Of a stretch of DNA of 64,000 nt, positions 51,301 through 63,731 are shown in pieces. Made by a program: the position numbers and the translations under genes. The notes under the pieces were generated by a model. The model saw nothing but the letters and a program-made list of their open reading frames with translations. It ran no database searches and was not told the origin of the DNA. The DNA is from Sipunculus nudus (Eukaryota; Annelida; Sipuncula; Golfingiida; Sipunculidae). Positions within the stretch are counted from its first letter, which is position 1. Every line of letters starts with the position of its first letter. The stretch spans positions 77,360,124 through 77,424,123 of the forward strand of contig CM049308.1 in the NCBI GenBank assembly GCA_026874595.1, read 5' to 3'.

Positions 51301-51960
51301 ACGGAAAACTACAGGAAGGCTGTGCTATTAGCTTCTATAGATTCAGAAAGTTACTTTCATTCAGACGGTGGAACCAATGAAATTCCCCGGGGCAGGCTAC
51401 AGTATTCCCATCAACAGACAAATTTATAGGTCAGACTGAGGGTTTAGACATTTAGTTAGATCACCTGGGGTTAGTAAACCGTTTGGCTGCTCATCCGCGC
51501 TGTCAGGTGGTAAGAGGAGAACACACTTGCTCAGTAAGTGGAAACAAATGTGATGGGATTCGCTCGGTCTGTGTCCCTAAGACATTTACGAGAGGCTCTA
51601 AAACAACAAACTAGCTAACTACAGAACGCCCCTTAAATTATCCCCTAATTTACAAGCGGGTCCAGTGGCAAGTAGGCGCAAGGCCCCCTGGGAAGCACAT
51701 GGATCAAACCAAAACACTGAAGCCTTGTTTAAACAAGCCGCGACACTTGAACCAAGCCGAGGTTACGCGACGACGCAGGGGGTCTGGGTTACGGAGACGG
51801 CTCGGGGTCTCTAGTTGGCTTCGTTACCTATCACAGACATATGGTTGGACGGTTTGGCCTGGCCTGATCTCTTCACATGGACTTCAAGGGTCATGTTGGG
51901 AACAGGACCCTGTGAAACCTGACGTTACTCTCGATGACTGAACCAGACATGTCAAAGACA
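51300..51960. promoter_or_regulatory. candidate cis-regulatory block
   Basis: GC-richer unique DNA. The 80-codon frame at 51699-51941 has no recognisable domain. Confidence 0.3.
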
Positions 51961-52129
51961 CCATGAATATACTATCATATTATGTCTAGGTCTTCCTTTT
52001 ATCGCTCACTTGAGTCCGAGTCACCTGGTACGCTTGTCCATATTTGAATGATTCACTCTGTTCAGGTGAAAATGTAGCTGATGACCACAATGGGATCTCA
52101 TATATGTCTCGTTATTCATGGATTTATAT

Positions 52130-52207
52130 ATGAATCTAATTACTCAATTATACACAATTACTACACATATGAATCTATTTACTCAATTATAAACAATTAC
52201 TACACAA
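52130..52207. repeat. 39-bp tandem duplication
   Basis: ATGAATCTAATTACTCAATT... repeats once, starting at 52130 and 52169, with a few differences. Confidence 0.85.
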
Positions 52208-52753
52208 TTATTTGTCAGTTTCACTTATGTTGACCTCGAATGGCATAGCTACTTCCGCCTGAATCAGCAGGTATCATTTACATTTTTTAAGCAGCTGATA
52301 TTACTTCCTGTCTTCACTAATAGGTCTGCCAACTAATTATGTTGCTGTGTTTGAAAAACTTTCTGAACACATCTGAAATTTATAATTTAAATCTACGGGA
52401 TCTAAACAAGAATAAAAATTTCAGGAATGTATAGCCCAACAGTGTTATGTATAAACACTATTGTTTTATCTCCTTGTACATAACTTGTACTTTATCTTCT
52501 GATGTTTTAGTCCTGTGGTTGATAAACAAATACTTATAGGGACAGGCCGACAGAGTATTCAATAAAATACTGACCAATTTATACGACCTAAATGTCTTAC
52601 ACATTAAAATGTTTTCCATGATCCATATATTTCTTCCTAGAACTTCGATGGTATTATTTGGTATAGTCAGAGTGTATTGATATCGACGTTTTGAAATTCT
52701 TCTAGAACAGATAAAGGATCTTATGATTGCATATTGACAAACATGGCACGATT

Positions 52754-52754
<1 letters not shown>

Positions 52755-52826
<72 letters not shown>
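52755..52826. repeat. (AT)n microsatellite, about 72 bp
   Basis: Uninterrupted AT, among the longest tracts in the window. Confidence 0.95.
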
Positions 52827-52828
<2 letters not shown>

Positions 52829-53280
52829 GGCGGTTGGTCTCTGTCACCATCTATAATGCAGTGCTGTCTTGGTTATCCACCATGCAGGGGTCATTACTTT
52901 CTTCTTTTTAAGTTTGATTTACCAGGTCACCCTTTCCACAAAACATATATAGTAACTGGTGAAATTTGGGTAAGTATAGAATGAAAACTAAACGATATTT
53001 TACCTGGATTGTTAATATAAACAGTGTTTGACTTTGTCCTTTAAATCTAAATTGATCGTAACAGTAAAGGGTTAAACAAAAGATGATATATTTACAGTAT
53101 AGACATGATAAATTTAAAACTGAATGCATGCACACTTGCATAAATGTATATATACAATGTAATTCATTCATCCATGCTGTATGTTGCGAATATATCCGTA
53201 TAATTAAACTCCTGCACTTAATACCATATGTACACTGACTTTTAATACAATACACTTATATTGATCTGGTACAATCTTAG
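52827..53280. other. AT-rich intergenic DNA
   Basis: No gene seen. Confidence 0.5.
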
Positions 53281-53830
53281 AACAACATATCGCTGTCAGA
53301 TCAATCGTGTACAGGCAGACGTGCGAGTCAAGCCTTCATTTAATCCTACAGGATTATGTAGAAACCAATATTGACGGGAGGGATGAACTGTTAACGCACC
53401 CACCCAATTCATTCCGTAAGACGGTCTGGTTACAATTCATACCACAGTGTATTGGTCACCTTACGACTTATATTGATGTAATACAAACATACCTATCTAT
53501 AATAATACCGGGGTAGAACTCATTGAACGGGGCTAGAAGGATAACCGCTCGTTTAGCGGGTTTCGTAATTCCAGCGTAGATTGGTATCTATGAGTATATA
53601 GTCATCAGCTTAGCCCGGATTAACAGCCATTAGGTCTGGACTTAATCCCCGGAAACTGGAGGACCTGTAAAACTTATCTCTGCTGTGCCCGCGGCTTCTT
53701 CGGCCAATTAATTGTAATAACAACATGTAAAGGCGACGTGATTTTGAAATTTTACAGTTGGATTCACCTCCTTTGACTCTTTTATGTGCTTGCCTCTTAA
53801 TTAGGTACCTGATAGTTAATAACATCTGTA
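53280..53830. promoter_or_regulatory. candidate cis-regulatory block
   Basis: Unique GC-richer DNA with TTAATTAGG and CCAATTAATTG near 53703-53803. No supported coding frame. Confidence 0.32.
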
Positions 53831-53914
53831 TTTAGAGAACATGTCGCCAATATCTCGTAATGCCATTATATATGCATGCATGTTTCCATTATCCTTGCAC
53901 ACATGTATACACGC

Positions 53915-53955
<41 letters not shown>

Positions 53956-54318
53956 CAGAAAATCTTTATAACTGTAAGTATAACATAAATCCAAATATTT
54001 CTCGGCTGGTCAGTCTTGAGGACTGTCTTTTCAGTATCCCTTTTGAGATTTTGTTGTAAATATAACGTCATCGGAACTTGACGTATACAAGTGAGAGCAA
54101 ATACTGGTATGCTCTAGTATATGCCAGGTGTATATTATATATGCCGGGAGATTAATAACGCAGCTTATCTACGTCGAGTATTTTCAATTTCCTGCCTCTG
54201 CATTTGCCCGAGGGATACTTGTGGCCAACTGCCAATTCTCGTATATTAAGTAAAGTGTCCTTATGTTGATGAAAGGCCTCAAAAACATTACATGTCCGTG
54301 AAGACACTTGTATAAACA

Positions 54319-54368
<50 letters not shown>

Positions 54369-55372
54369 GTGTGCGTGTTTGTTCGTTGTCTGCGTATATA
54401 TGTGTGTGTGCAGATGTAGTTGGTGGAGTGTGTGTGCGGGTGTATAGGTGTGTGTACATGCAGGCTTGCATATGCGTGCGTCCATGCACCATATATGTGT
54501 ATGCATGTATTTGTGTCCCTTGGTATAATTTGAACCAGACATATACAAACTGTCCTGTCTCTGAAGTGTGTATGATGAACCCATGCGGTGTTAAACATGT
54601 ATACACGTACATGAATCATTAAACAGTTACTTATTATATACAATTTGTAAGCATATTGTCAATCATGGCCTTAGTTATTGTAATAGCACACCCTTCTATA
54701 ACCACTCATTACAGAGATAATGATGACTGAATCAGCCCTAATGAACCCATTCAGACACTCATCTTGGGGTCAGCAGGCACCTATACAACGTATATATATG
54801 GTTTTGCTTCCCTTGCCTGTTGTTAAATATTTATGCATATTTGCTTCGTCTATATTTAAGGGTCGTTCGGTTCAGCTTTCCTGTTATATATAATGTTAGA
54901 TATATAAATATATATATATGTATATATATATAACTACATGTGTGTGTGTGTATAGATGCATGAAGAATCTTCATATATATATATATATCGTAGTGAGAGA
55001 GGGAGGAAGGGAGGGAGGGACAAAAAGAGGATTATCCTTGATTTCAATCGGTCAGTCAGTATATATTTATATCTCAACATTTAGACTTATCCATAAACAT
55101 GCACCTTAAATATGTTTCTGTAAGCTGGTGAAATACACACCGCATAACACCCACATGCTTGGTATAAAACATGATGCTCTTTGTACGCTGTATATACATA
55201 TAGTGTATACCATGGCTTTAAACGCAGTTTCTTTTTTCATATCATACTTAGATTTCTCTTTAGCAATGGTGACGCTCATAGAGCACATCATTTAACATTT
55301 ATTTGATATATTAATTTATAATATATATATGAATATACATATATGCAATTTAGTATATGTTTTTAATGTGTG

Positions 55373-55426
<54 letters not shown>

Positions 55427-55480
55427 GTGCTCTTGTAACGTGAGTATACTTTTCAGCTGACCGAGGGGGCAAGGTTTGTC
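53831..55480. other. AT-rich intergenic DNA with microsatellites
   Basis: (AT)n at about 53917-53951, 54326-54365 (followed by TG-rich DNA) and 55379-55421, and a (GGGA)n tract near 54998-55020. Long frames here are repeat artefacts. Confidence 0.65.
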
Positions 55481-56340
55481 CGGTCGGATACACACATGAT
55501 CGCCATACATGCACATGCGTTGTCGGGGTGTTTGGTCATGGAATCCGGGGTCTTATACAAGACTTCCCAGTGTTGCTCGAATAATTTTCTGCAAACTGTC
55601 AAGACGTGTCAGTAACTCCAAGGTAAACACAAAAGAGGAAATTTGCGGATTTGAGGTCCTCCTAATACCGGACCTCGGCTCTCCTGACATTGGGTATTAG
55701 CAGGGTAATTTTGCGGGCTTTGTTTACGCACAGAAGCTCGGTGGCAAGAACGTTAAACGATTCCACGTTTTCTACTGCCGGCTCACGGGCAATTTGGATG
55801 AAGTAATCACAGCTTTGCGTCCTCGCCCTAAGCAGAGGGGCTGTACAATTTAGCTAGAAAAGTTATCTGGCTTGAAAGAAAATTTAATGAACCTTAAAAT
55901 GACCCTTCTCATGAGTGGGCCCCGCTGGGACAATTTTCTTAAGTAGGGCTCATTTTACCCCTGCTTTATTCAGTTTCTGTACATAGTGAATATAATAATG
56001 ATCATCTGACGGCTTCACTGAGACACAGACTCCCGGAACTTACAATACCTGGGCTATCATTGACGTATATCCTCGGGTGCCATGCACCCACGGGGGAGGC
56101 CCTGAGTCCATAGTTACACACAGCGGGAAAATCTAAATTTTAATTATTTCCATTGACAATAGTTTGTTCGGACGAGGTGCCCGCTGGCTTGATGGCCCCA
56201 CTGTCGAGAGTTGAGAATGTTCCAGCGTCCCGGTCAAGTGGTCCACAGGGCCCCAGTGTTAACAAGCTCTCTAAGTTAATTCATCGTGTACGACATGCCC
56301 CTATTGTATGGAATTAATAAACCGGACAATTATCTGTTTA
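55480..56340. promoter_or_regulatory. candidate cis-regulatory block
   Basis: About 860 bp of GC-richer unique DNA, 2.6-3.5 kb upstream of gene B. Contains AAATTTTAATTATTTCC and TTAATTCATCG homeodomain-type cores. No reading frame of interest. Inferred enhancer. Confidence 0.4.
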
Positions 56341-57168
56341 TTGAATGAACATCGTGAACTGGTGTCGGCATGTATTTATTCATATGCAAAATATGTATAA
56401 TGTATATGTAACTTATGTTGAGTTTGTTTGTATATGTATACATGTATAGATACACAGATGAGTGGATTAATTCGTTTGATACCTAATTTGGGTAAAAAAT
56501 TACATGTAAAAGAACAGTATAATAAATATAGAGTAGCTTTTACACACACGCACACACATGCGCAACATATGCAGGTGATATAAGACAAACTTAGTATCGG
56601 CCTCATGCAGTATATATATATATATAATCCATCACTGGTCAATGGTATATGTCCATATATAAACATGCATGCCTGTAAACAATATATGTGCATGCTATTC
56701 ATGTGAATGTATACACATTTGGATGTATTTTCCTCTTTTCCCTCTTGTCACAAATTCTTTTAATTATGTGTATCAGGAAATCAAACATATGCGGGTAACT
56801 ATGTTTATTTTTTTTTCATTGTGTTTTAAATGTATGTATATATCTAGATATATAAATAGGTTAATGTATGTATGGGCCGATTCATACCCAAATGTTATAA
56901 ATAATTATATTATTAATCTCTATCTTAAAACAAATTTCAAAGTATGACTAATGTTTCGGCTCCACCTATTACTATTTAACATTTAAATAAACGGTTAATG
57001 ACTATATCAAGGGCAACTGTGTGTGTGAATATACATACATATAATATATATTTATATATATAATACACACACATAAATATATAAGATAGAAATATATATT
57101 GCCGTTACAACACTATTTATAAAGAACACACAGCCCGAAGGAAATTGTGATTTTTTTCTAAATTTAAA

Positions 57169-57221
<53 letters not shown>

Positions 57222-58016
57222 ACCTTCAACATTTAGTCGTTTATATAGGACAATTATAAAGTGAAATGGGGCAAAGAAATGATATATTTTATAATAGTAA
57301 ACAAGAATTACTCAATTTTTTTATACAGCTGCATTTTTTAAAGGGGTATTTCTTGAATTCCCAGAAACTCTTATAATTATAGAATTTTAAAATTCAAATG
57401 GCGAAAGTCCCAATATAAAGTTTATATCCATGAGAGACAGCTGCAGGAACTAGCAAGTAAAAAAAATCTTACAAGTTCCAACACCTGTTATTTTTTTATC
57501 GGACGAACAAAGACTCGTCAATAGTGCTACAGATCATGTAATATTCTACACGGGGAATTAAGTAGAAATTATAGACAACTCCGAGTAAACGATTCCTTAT
57601 TCATTCAAGGGGCCGGCGGATCAATATGACATCTGTCCCCAGAAGCTAAAATTTCTTAAGGAACATCAAAATAGACATAATCAAAGCAAAACTGAACGTC
57701 TCAACTGCCAATATACCACTGATTATCCTGACAGAAATCAAATGATTTTCTCAATTTGATTTCTCTCCAATTTGATTGAAAATATTGCTATATATTGTAA
57801 ATTTTATATACGCTTTAGAAACTTTTATTATAATTAGCGTCTATCTTTCTATAAGAAATTGTCTGAAAAATTGTTTATACATTAGTTACAATCTTATAGT
57901 GTACATAATTGGATAAACTTAAATTTGTATATACAGTGTAAATGGTCGCATAAATTTTCAGGCAGTTTATTCGATCAACGGTTGAAAATTGGTTTTGATA
58001 TTACTGATTCATCTTG

Positions 58017-58076
<60 letters not shown>

Positions 58077-58200
58077 CGAAAACAAACATGTACAAAATAA
58101 AAGATCTATGAGGGAAATTCATAATCATCAAAGAGCAAATGGAATAAAACCACCATTATACGAAACGTTGTAAATAAAAAGTTAAAATGCATGTTTCTGT
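56341..58200. other. AT-rich DNA upstream of gene B
   Basis: (AT)n at about 57172-57219 and 58020-58073. The block at 57400-57780 is less repetitive and could be regulatory. No gene supported. Confidence 0.5.
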
Positions 58201-58971
58201 TTCCTTTGTCCGTAAGCTGCTCGGTACACAGTGCATGCCATGTTTGTGTTGAAATCAAGAGTTTACGTTAACTTGCGTTTTACCTGGACAATACCACTGC
58301 TCGGGTTGACACTTAATTACAAGATATTACCATATTATGTCGCTAAGTATTAACTGTGGTCGTGGCCATTTTGTATGCCGGCCAAACGACCTGACAGGGG
58401 CCGAGAAAATCGGATTTTTCAGGCGTGCTGATTGAAGATTTCGTCCGAGATTAAATTTCGGGCTGCAGATACGTGCTTGTCGCCTATGATACGATGCAGA
58501 CTTTGTATTGAAATTTGAGCAACTAATTATTGCTTGTCTGTCTTACTGCCCGGCTAGTACGCGCTCTTCGTGGCGTGATTAATCCCGTTCGACAGACGAG
58601 GGGGCGTGGCTCCGGCTGTATGTTTATGCATGACTGATCTGTCCCCATTGTCGAGTGATTGATGCGTCATGTGGGTCTTCAGGACAGCTTCGCCCCGCCC
58701 ATGTAGTTAGGATAATAGACGTGTACTTAGACTCCTGTTCGGGCCTTAACAATCAGTTTGAAATCTATTACGCTACTGAACCGGTCGCAACATTATTTTA
58801 ATACTTCTCAACACTAGCCCTGTCGCTGAAGTTTTGCACTACAGAACTTTGCAGGTATCCTGAACTGGGAAAGGATTTTGGACTTCTATACAAAGTTCTG
58901 CTGTAGCAGAAGGACGAATTATTCATATGTATAGACTTTTATCTACGAAGTTGTGTGGGTGAAAGTTGACT
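58200..58971 (+). promoter_or_regulatory. probable promoter and 5' UTR of Six3/6 gene B
   Basis: Repeat-free, GC-richer DNA directly upstream of the gene B start, including GGGGGCGTGGCTCC (GC/GT box-like, near 58601-58614) and CGCCCCGCCCATG (near 58691-58703). An in-frame TGA at 58960-58962 closes the frame just before the start. No TATA box is clearly placed and the transcription start is unknown. Confidence 0.5.
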
Positions 58972-59546
58972 ATGATGTTTGCGTTCCCCATGTTAAGCTT
59001 CACGCCCCAGCAAGTGGCACAGGTTTGTGAGACGCTGGAAGAAAGTGGGGACATAGAAAGACTTGGACGATTCTTGTGGTCGCTGCCTGTCAACCCTGCG
59101 GCTTGCGAGGCCCTCAACAAACATGAGTCCGTCCTGAGGGCTCGGTCACTCGTGGCTTTCCACACAGGTAATTTTAAGGACTTGTACCATATCATAGAGA
59201 GCCACCGTTTTACTAAAGAGTCACATACGAAGCTTCAAGCCATGTGGCTGGAGGCGCACTACCAAGAAGCAGAGAGACTCCGGGGCCGACCCCTGGGACC
59301 AGTGGACAAGTACAGGGTGCGTAAGAAGTTCCCCCTGCCCCGCACAATATGGGACGGCGAACAGAAGACTCACTGCTTCAAGGAGCGCACCCGGTCACTA
59401 CTGAGGGAATGGTACCTACAAGACCCTTACCCCAACCCCAGCAAGAAAAGGGAGCTGGCCCAGGCCACGGGTCTCACCCCTACACAAGTAGGAAACTGGT
59501 TCAAGAACCGACGGCAGAGGGACAGAGCTGCAGCGACCAAAAACAG
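58972..59546 (+). CDS. Six3/6 homeobox gene B, coding exon 1 (SIX domain + homeodomain)
   Basis: Second Six3/6 (Optix-class) transcription factor, divergent to gene A. Encodes residues 1-191 plus two bases of codon 192. It starts [10 protein letters not shown], close to the short N-terminus of vertebrate SIX6; the ATG at 58972 is the first after an in-frame stop 12 bases upstream. SIX domain about 9-128, homeodomain about 129-188 with W48 F49 K50 N51. It differs from gene A at only 6 of the 187 shared residues, all in the first 78 positions from the common MLSF. The donor is ACAG|GTAGAG after 59546, phase 2, and read-through would stop at once (AGG TAG). With exon 2 the coding length is 861 nt, 286 aa. 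Confidence 0.97.
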
Positions 59547-59574
59547 GTAGAGGCAACATATATTCTCCCATATC

Positions 59575-59576
<2 letters not shown>

Positions 59577-59641
<65 letters not shown>
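59577..59641. repeat. (TA)n microsatellite next to the gene B splice donor
   Basis: About 32 TA units. Self-complementary in RNA. Confidence 0.95.
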
Positions 59642-59644
<3 letters not shown>

Positions 59645-60851
59645 GTCTTTTAACCTGTGTAAGCATCATATAATAGGATGTGTACTTTGCATTAGCTGCA
59701 TGCAATAGCGAACCACAGAAGCCGGCTGAGGGACACGTATTTGCTTGCCTGTTATTTAGAGGTACGATTATGGACTCAAGGCGTCAGAAACAATAACCTC
59801 ATACAATCGTGCAGTGTAATAAAAAATAAATAAATTTATTTGCATTTGCTATTCAACACTTGTACAGGTATTGTTTTAAATACATTAGTGGCATGGGCCA
59901 ACAGAACCGGCAGGGACACTTCTTGCTATATATTCCTTAAGTTTAAGTACATTTGCAACCACTTGTTCACGTAATTATCTCCCTTTGAAGCCAGGGATTG
60001 GAGGTTTGGACATATCTTTTGCCACGGTAGAAATACCAACAAACAATATACATAAATGTACAATTTTGTCATACCTTCCTTTAAGTTATTACTGCATGTA
60101 TACAAAAGAATCACTTGTGTAAGGACGTTCAGGATTAACTACAATTTGTCTTCTCCGTGAAAACACGTTTGACTCGTACACGAGCGAATCACCACATGTG
60201 GTGTGATAAAGTGCAAGAGTGCACATGCAGTGCATTGGTGCTGGGTATAAGAAAACTATGTTATCAAATTTCTGAACTCGCTATGCGAAGTGGCATCACT
60301 AAAAGCTCTCATTAACGGGATTTTTTTTTATTATTTTACTTTGAAGCTAACTCCAGTTCAAGCAACTGCATTATCTAATATGAAAGAACACACGCAATGC
60401 TATTAATTACATAATGCGAAAATTTATTTTTTTTTTATCAGAAATAAAATACGAAAGAGCAACGAAGGTGTTATTAATACATTTTTCTAATCTTTAAACT
60501 TTGTGTCAATTTTTTTTCAATCATTTACAATATTATAATTCAGGTATTGCACAAGCATCTTTAATTAAATCCACCCCAGTAAAAGAATAAATTTTAAATC
60601 TGTATAAACTACATATAAACTATATATCTATCTTGCATTTACCATTTGTATGTTGGTTTTCTACGGAAGAGTTTGATCAGAATTTAATTATATGTATATT
60701 TTAAAATAAAGTGCTCTTCCTTTAATTCGATTTGTATTCCATGATTGATTTGTAAAGTTCGTTTATATTTTGAAGTACTTTTGTACATTCGGCTGTGCCA
60801 GTAATGTAAAGAAAGGCTTAACGCGTTGCATTATCAGAATGAACAATTCAA

Positions 60852-60956
<105 letters not shown>

Positions 60957-61476
60957 GTGCACGAAATGGATATTTTATTAGTTCAAGATTTCGTTCATAT
61001 AAATATCTTATATTTGCATATTATCAAATTTGGTTTTGAAAGAATGACAGACCCTATAAACGTAATTTAAAATTACGAAGATTCATCTCAAACCTCAAAT
61101 GTAAAATATACATTTAATGTTTTCTATTCTATTAGTATATATATACGTATGTCGTTTTATCCAATTGCAAAATATGCAAATTGTATAATTAAGGAACTAA
61201 CAAGTGCATGATCTGCAATTTTTATATACGAATGCATGCAAATTGTACATTTGGACACTTATCTGTATTTGTTGATATATTAAGACAATATTTTTCTAAA
61301 TACAGTTCTTTTGCACCAAACTTTTGAGATATATAACATTAGTATTTAGAGTTATATAGTATATATATACATCTAATATGCACACATACTTTTATATTCC
61401 CTGTCAAAGAATACCTGCAAAGTATCTTCTCACACTCTGAAAGAATTTTAAAAATTCTCATTGGTGAATATGAATC

Positions 61477-61479
<3 letters not shown>

Positions 61480-61536
<57 letters not shown>
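61480..61536. repeat. (TA)n microsatellite
   Basis: About 28 TA units. Confidence 0.95.
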
Positions 61537-61538
<2 letters not shown>

Positions 61539-62261
61539 GAACTGGAAACAAGCTATATAGCGAAATTCAAAGGGAAGCGCATGCGTTTGTTTCTCCATTT
61601 GTCTTCAAGCAATTACCATTGCAATTAAATACGTCTTATATCTAAATTATAACCTCTTATAAAAGGATTAAATGCAATAGATTATATGTATACCTGTTTC
61701 GCTTCTTTCTCACGTTATTTATGACAACTATATATATAATACCCCAGGGTTTCATTATTATACATGCACAACTGTCAAAAGTGTAACAAGCACTATATAT
61801 ATAAATGTATATAACTATATATAAAATTATATATATATAAATATATATATTTATATATACTTGAGACTGACTTTTGGACGCACCTGCATACATGCATGTG
61901 CAGGGTTTTGGCGTCTTGATATAATGACGTTTGTCCGCTTCAATGCCATATTATAACAATCGTATATAGGTATAGCTACAAGAACATAAGTGTTGTATAT
62001 ATATTGAACGGAAGCATATTAAATTAAACATATAACATTTGATAATTAACCTCTTGTCAAAACTTATTTTTTTCGCTCCCAAACACGAATAATTAACATT
62101 TTTGTGTGATTTTATGATTTTTTTATAATTAATTATTATCGTCATATATATCAGCTTCTGTAAAGCAACACAAATTATATGGAATGATTACCATGTATAT
62201 ATATATATATATATATTATTTCCGTAGCTGTTCCATGTATGTTTTGAAAGCTCGCTGCACG

Positions 62262-62315
<54 letters not shown>

Positions 62316-62946
62316 TTGATGATGTATATGTGGTTTAGCACCCAGAGTGTAAATAAGTAGTGTTTTCTTCTTAAACTTGTCAGAGCAGAATATTTTCCTC
62401 CAACGGAAAAAATGTGATCTGTTTTGTGTTATTTATTTTTTCGATCGGTCATCAAATAAATTATGCAAAAACTTATTTCTTCCAAATCGATTTTTTTATT
62501 TTGTTTATTGAATTTGTGTAGATTTCCCATTTGACCCATTGCTGTGTAAAATATGCTATGCAATCTACCGTGCTGTCCAAAGTCCAAATTATTAGGTATA
62601 CCACGTTGTTTTATGTCTCAACATATACGTAACGTACAAAAATGCTAACATATATACATTTTGTATATATAGTGTATATGATAACACTTTCTCACAAATA
62701 GAATTTATTTTAAAATATGTTTTTGCTCCTTTTTTTGCGACTTAATTATAGGACACTGAAGTTTAAACTTGCATGCAAATACAACATTTTATCATTTTTT
62801 TAAATAATTCTGTTATAAACGTACATTTGAAAGCACAAAAAATGGCCGGTAAAGCAGGTTACATTCATGTCATATTGAAACTTAAAAACTAAAACTTTAA
62901 ACTAAAACTTAAAAATTAAAACCTGTGCTCTCGCTCACCATACCTA

Positions 62947-62949
<3 letters not shown>

Positions 62950-63012
<63 letters not shown>
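62950..63012. repeat. (AT)n-(AG)n compound microsatellite
   Basis: About 15 AT units then about 16 AG units; the reverse complement of the (CT)n-(AT)n type. Confidence 0.95.
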
Positions 63013-63017
<5 letters not shown>

Positions 63018-63445
63018 AGAAAGAGATACAGATATATACATGATATTCAGTTTGCAGGTAAAACTTGCTTCAATAGCATCTATATAGTGCGATGTTATAA
63101 ATTCCAAATTTGGGATGAAAAATTCTTATTTATGTAGTGCTAACAGAATTTCTTCGGTGTTTTAGTTAAAACATGTTTCATATTATATTATAACGTCGGA
63201 ACTTACTTAAATTCCACTATGCTGACATCATGGGTCTGTTGCAATCAGGTGACTGAAGTCAGGGAGGTAAATTATAAGCCCATGGTCATCTTTATGTTAC
63301 TATTATAACATAGTTGTAACGATGGTGTTCAGGCCTGCCACTGGGCTTAGTCCTGGTTCAATGTTGTTACAATTAACAGAACCCATATTTAATATATTTT
63401 ATATTAAATATAACGTCAAACTTATACTTCATATCCGATTTTTAG

Positions 63446-63731
63446 GTACGGTGGTCAGTCGTACAAAAGAAGTCTGGATGACAGCCACGAAACAGATCCT
63501 GGGCAGACCAGTCCGTGTAGCTCCGACGGCGGACCCATTTCCGGTAAGATGCCGGAAGGTGCTACGTCATTGCACGATGACGATGACGTCATGTTAGATG
63601 ACTCCAGTGATGATGACCTTGACATTGATGTGGAATCTCCAGCGTCTACGATAAACGATGAACCAATAAATTTATCAGTAGGTGACAAAAGAAAAGACAC
63701 AAATTCAACAATCACGTCACCGAGACATTGA
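63446..63731 (+). CDS. Six3/6 homeobox gene B, coding exon 2 (C-terminal tail)
   Basis: Encodes residues 192-286. The acceptor is CCGATTTTTAG|G; that G completes AG|G (Arg), giving KNR then YGGQSYKRSLDD. Open for 94 codons to TGA at 63729-63731. The tail has an Asp-rich stretch (residues 236-253, including DDDD and SSDDDLDIDV), partly recalling the SSDSECD(V/I) end of vertebrate Six3/Six6, and then EPINLSVGDKRK. PINLS (residues 265-269, 63663-63677) resembles CtBP-binding PxDLS/PxNLS motifs. The tail shows no alignable similarity to gene A's beyond acidity. The exon call rests on phase, open frame length and tail composition; an alternative acceptor nearby is possible. Confidence 0.87.

Noticed and set aside
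58959-59195. Antisense frames across both Six3/6 exons
   Set aside because: Shadows of the strongly constrained coding strand.
63549-63731. Separate small acidic protein starting at 63549
   Set aside because: The ATG is internal. The frame is open back to a phase-matched splice acceptor and is exon 2 of Six3/6 gene B.
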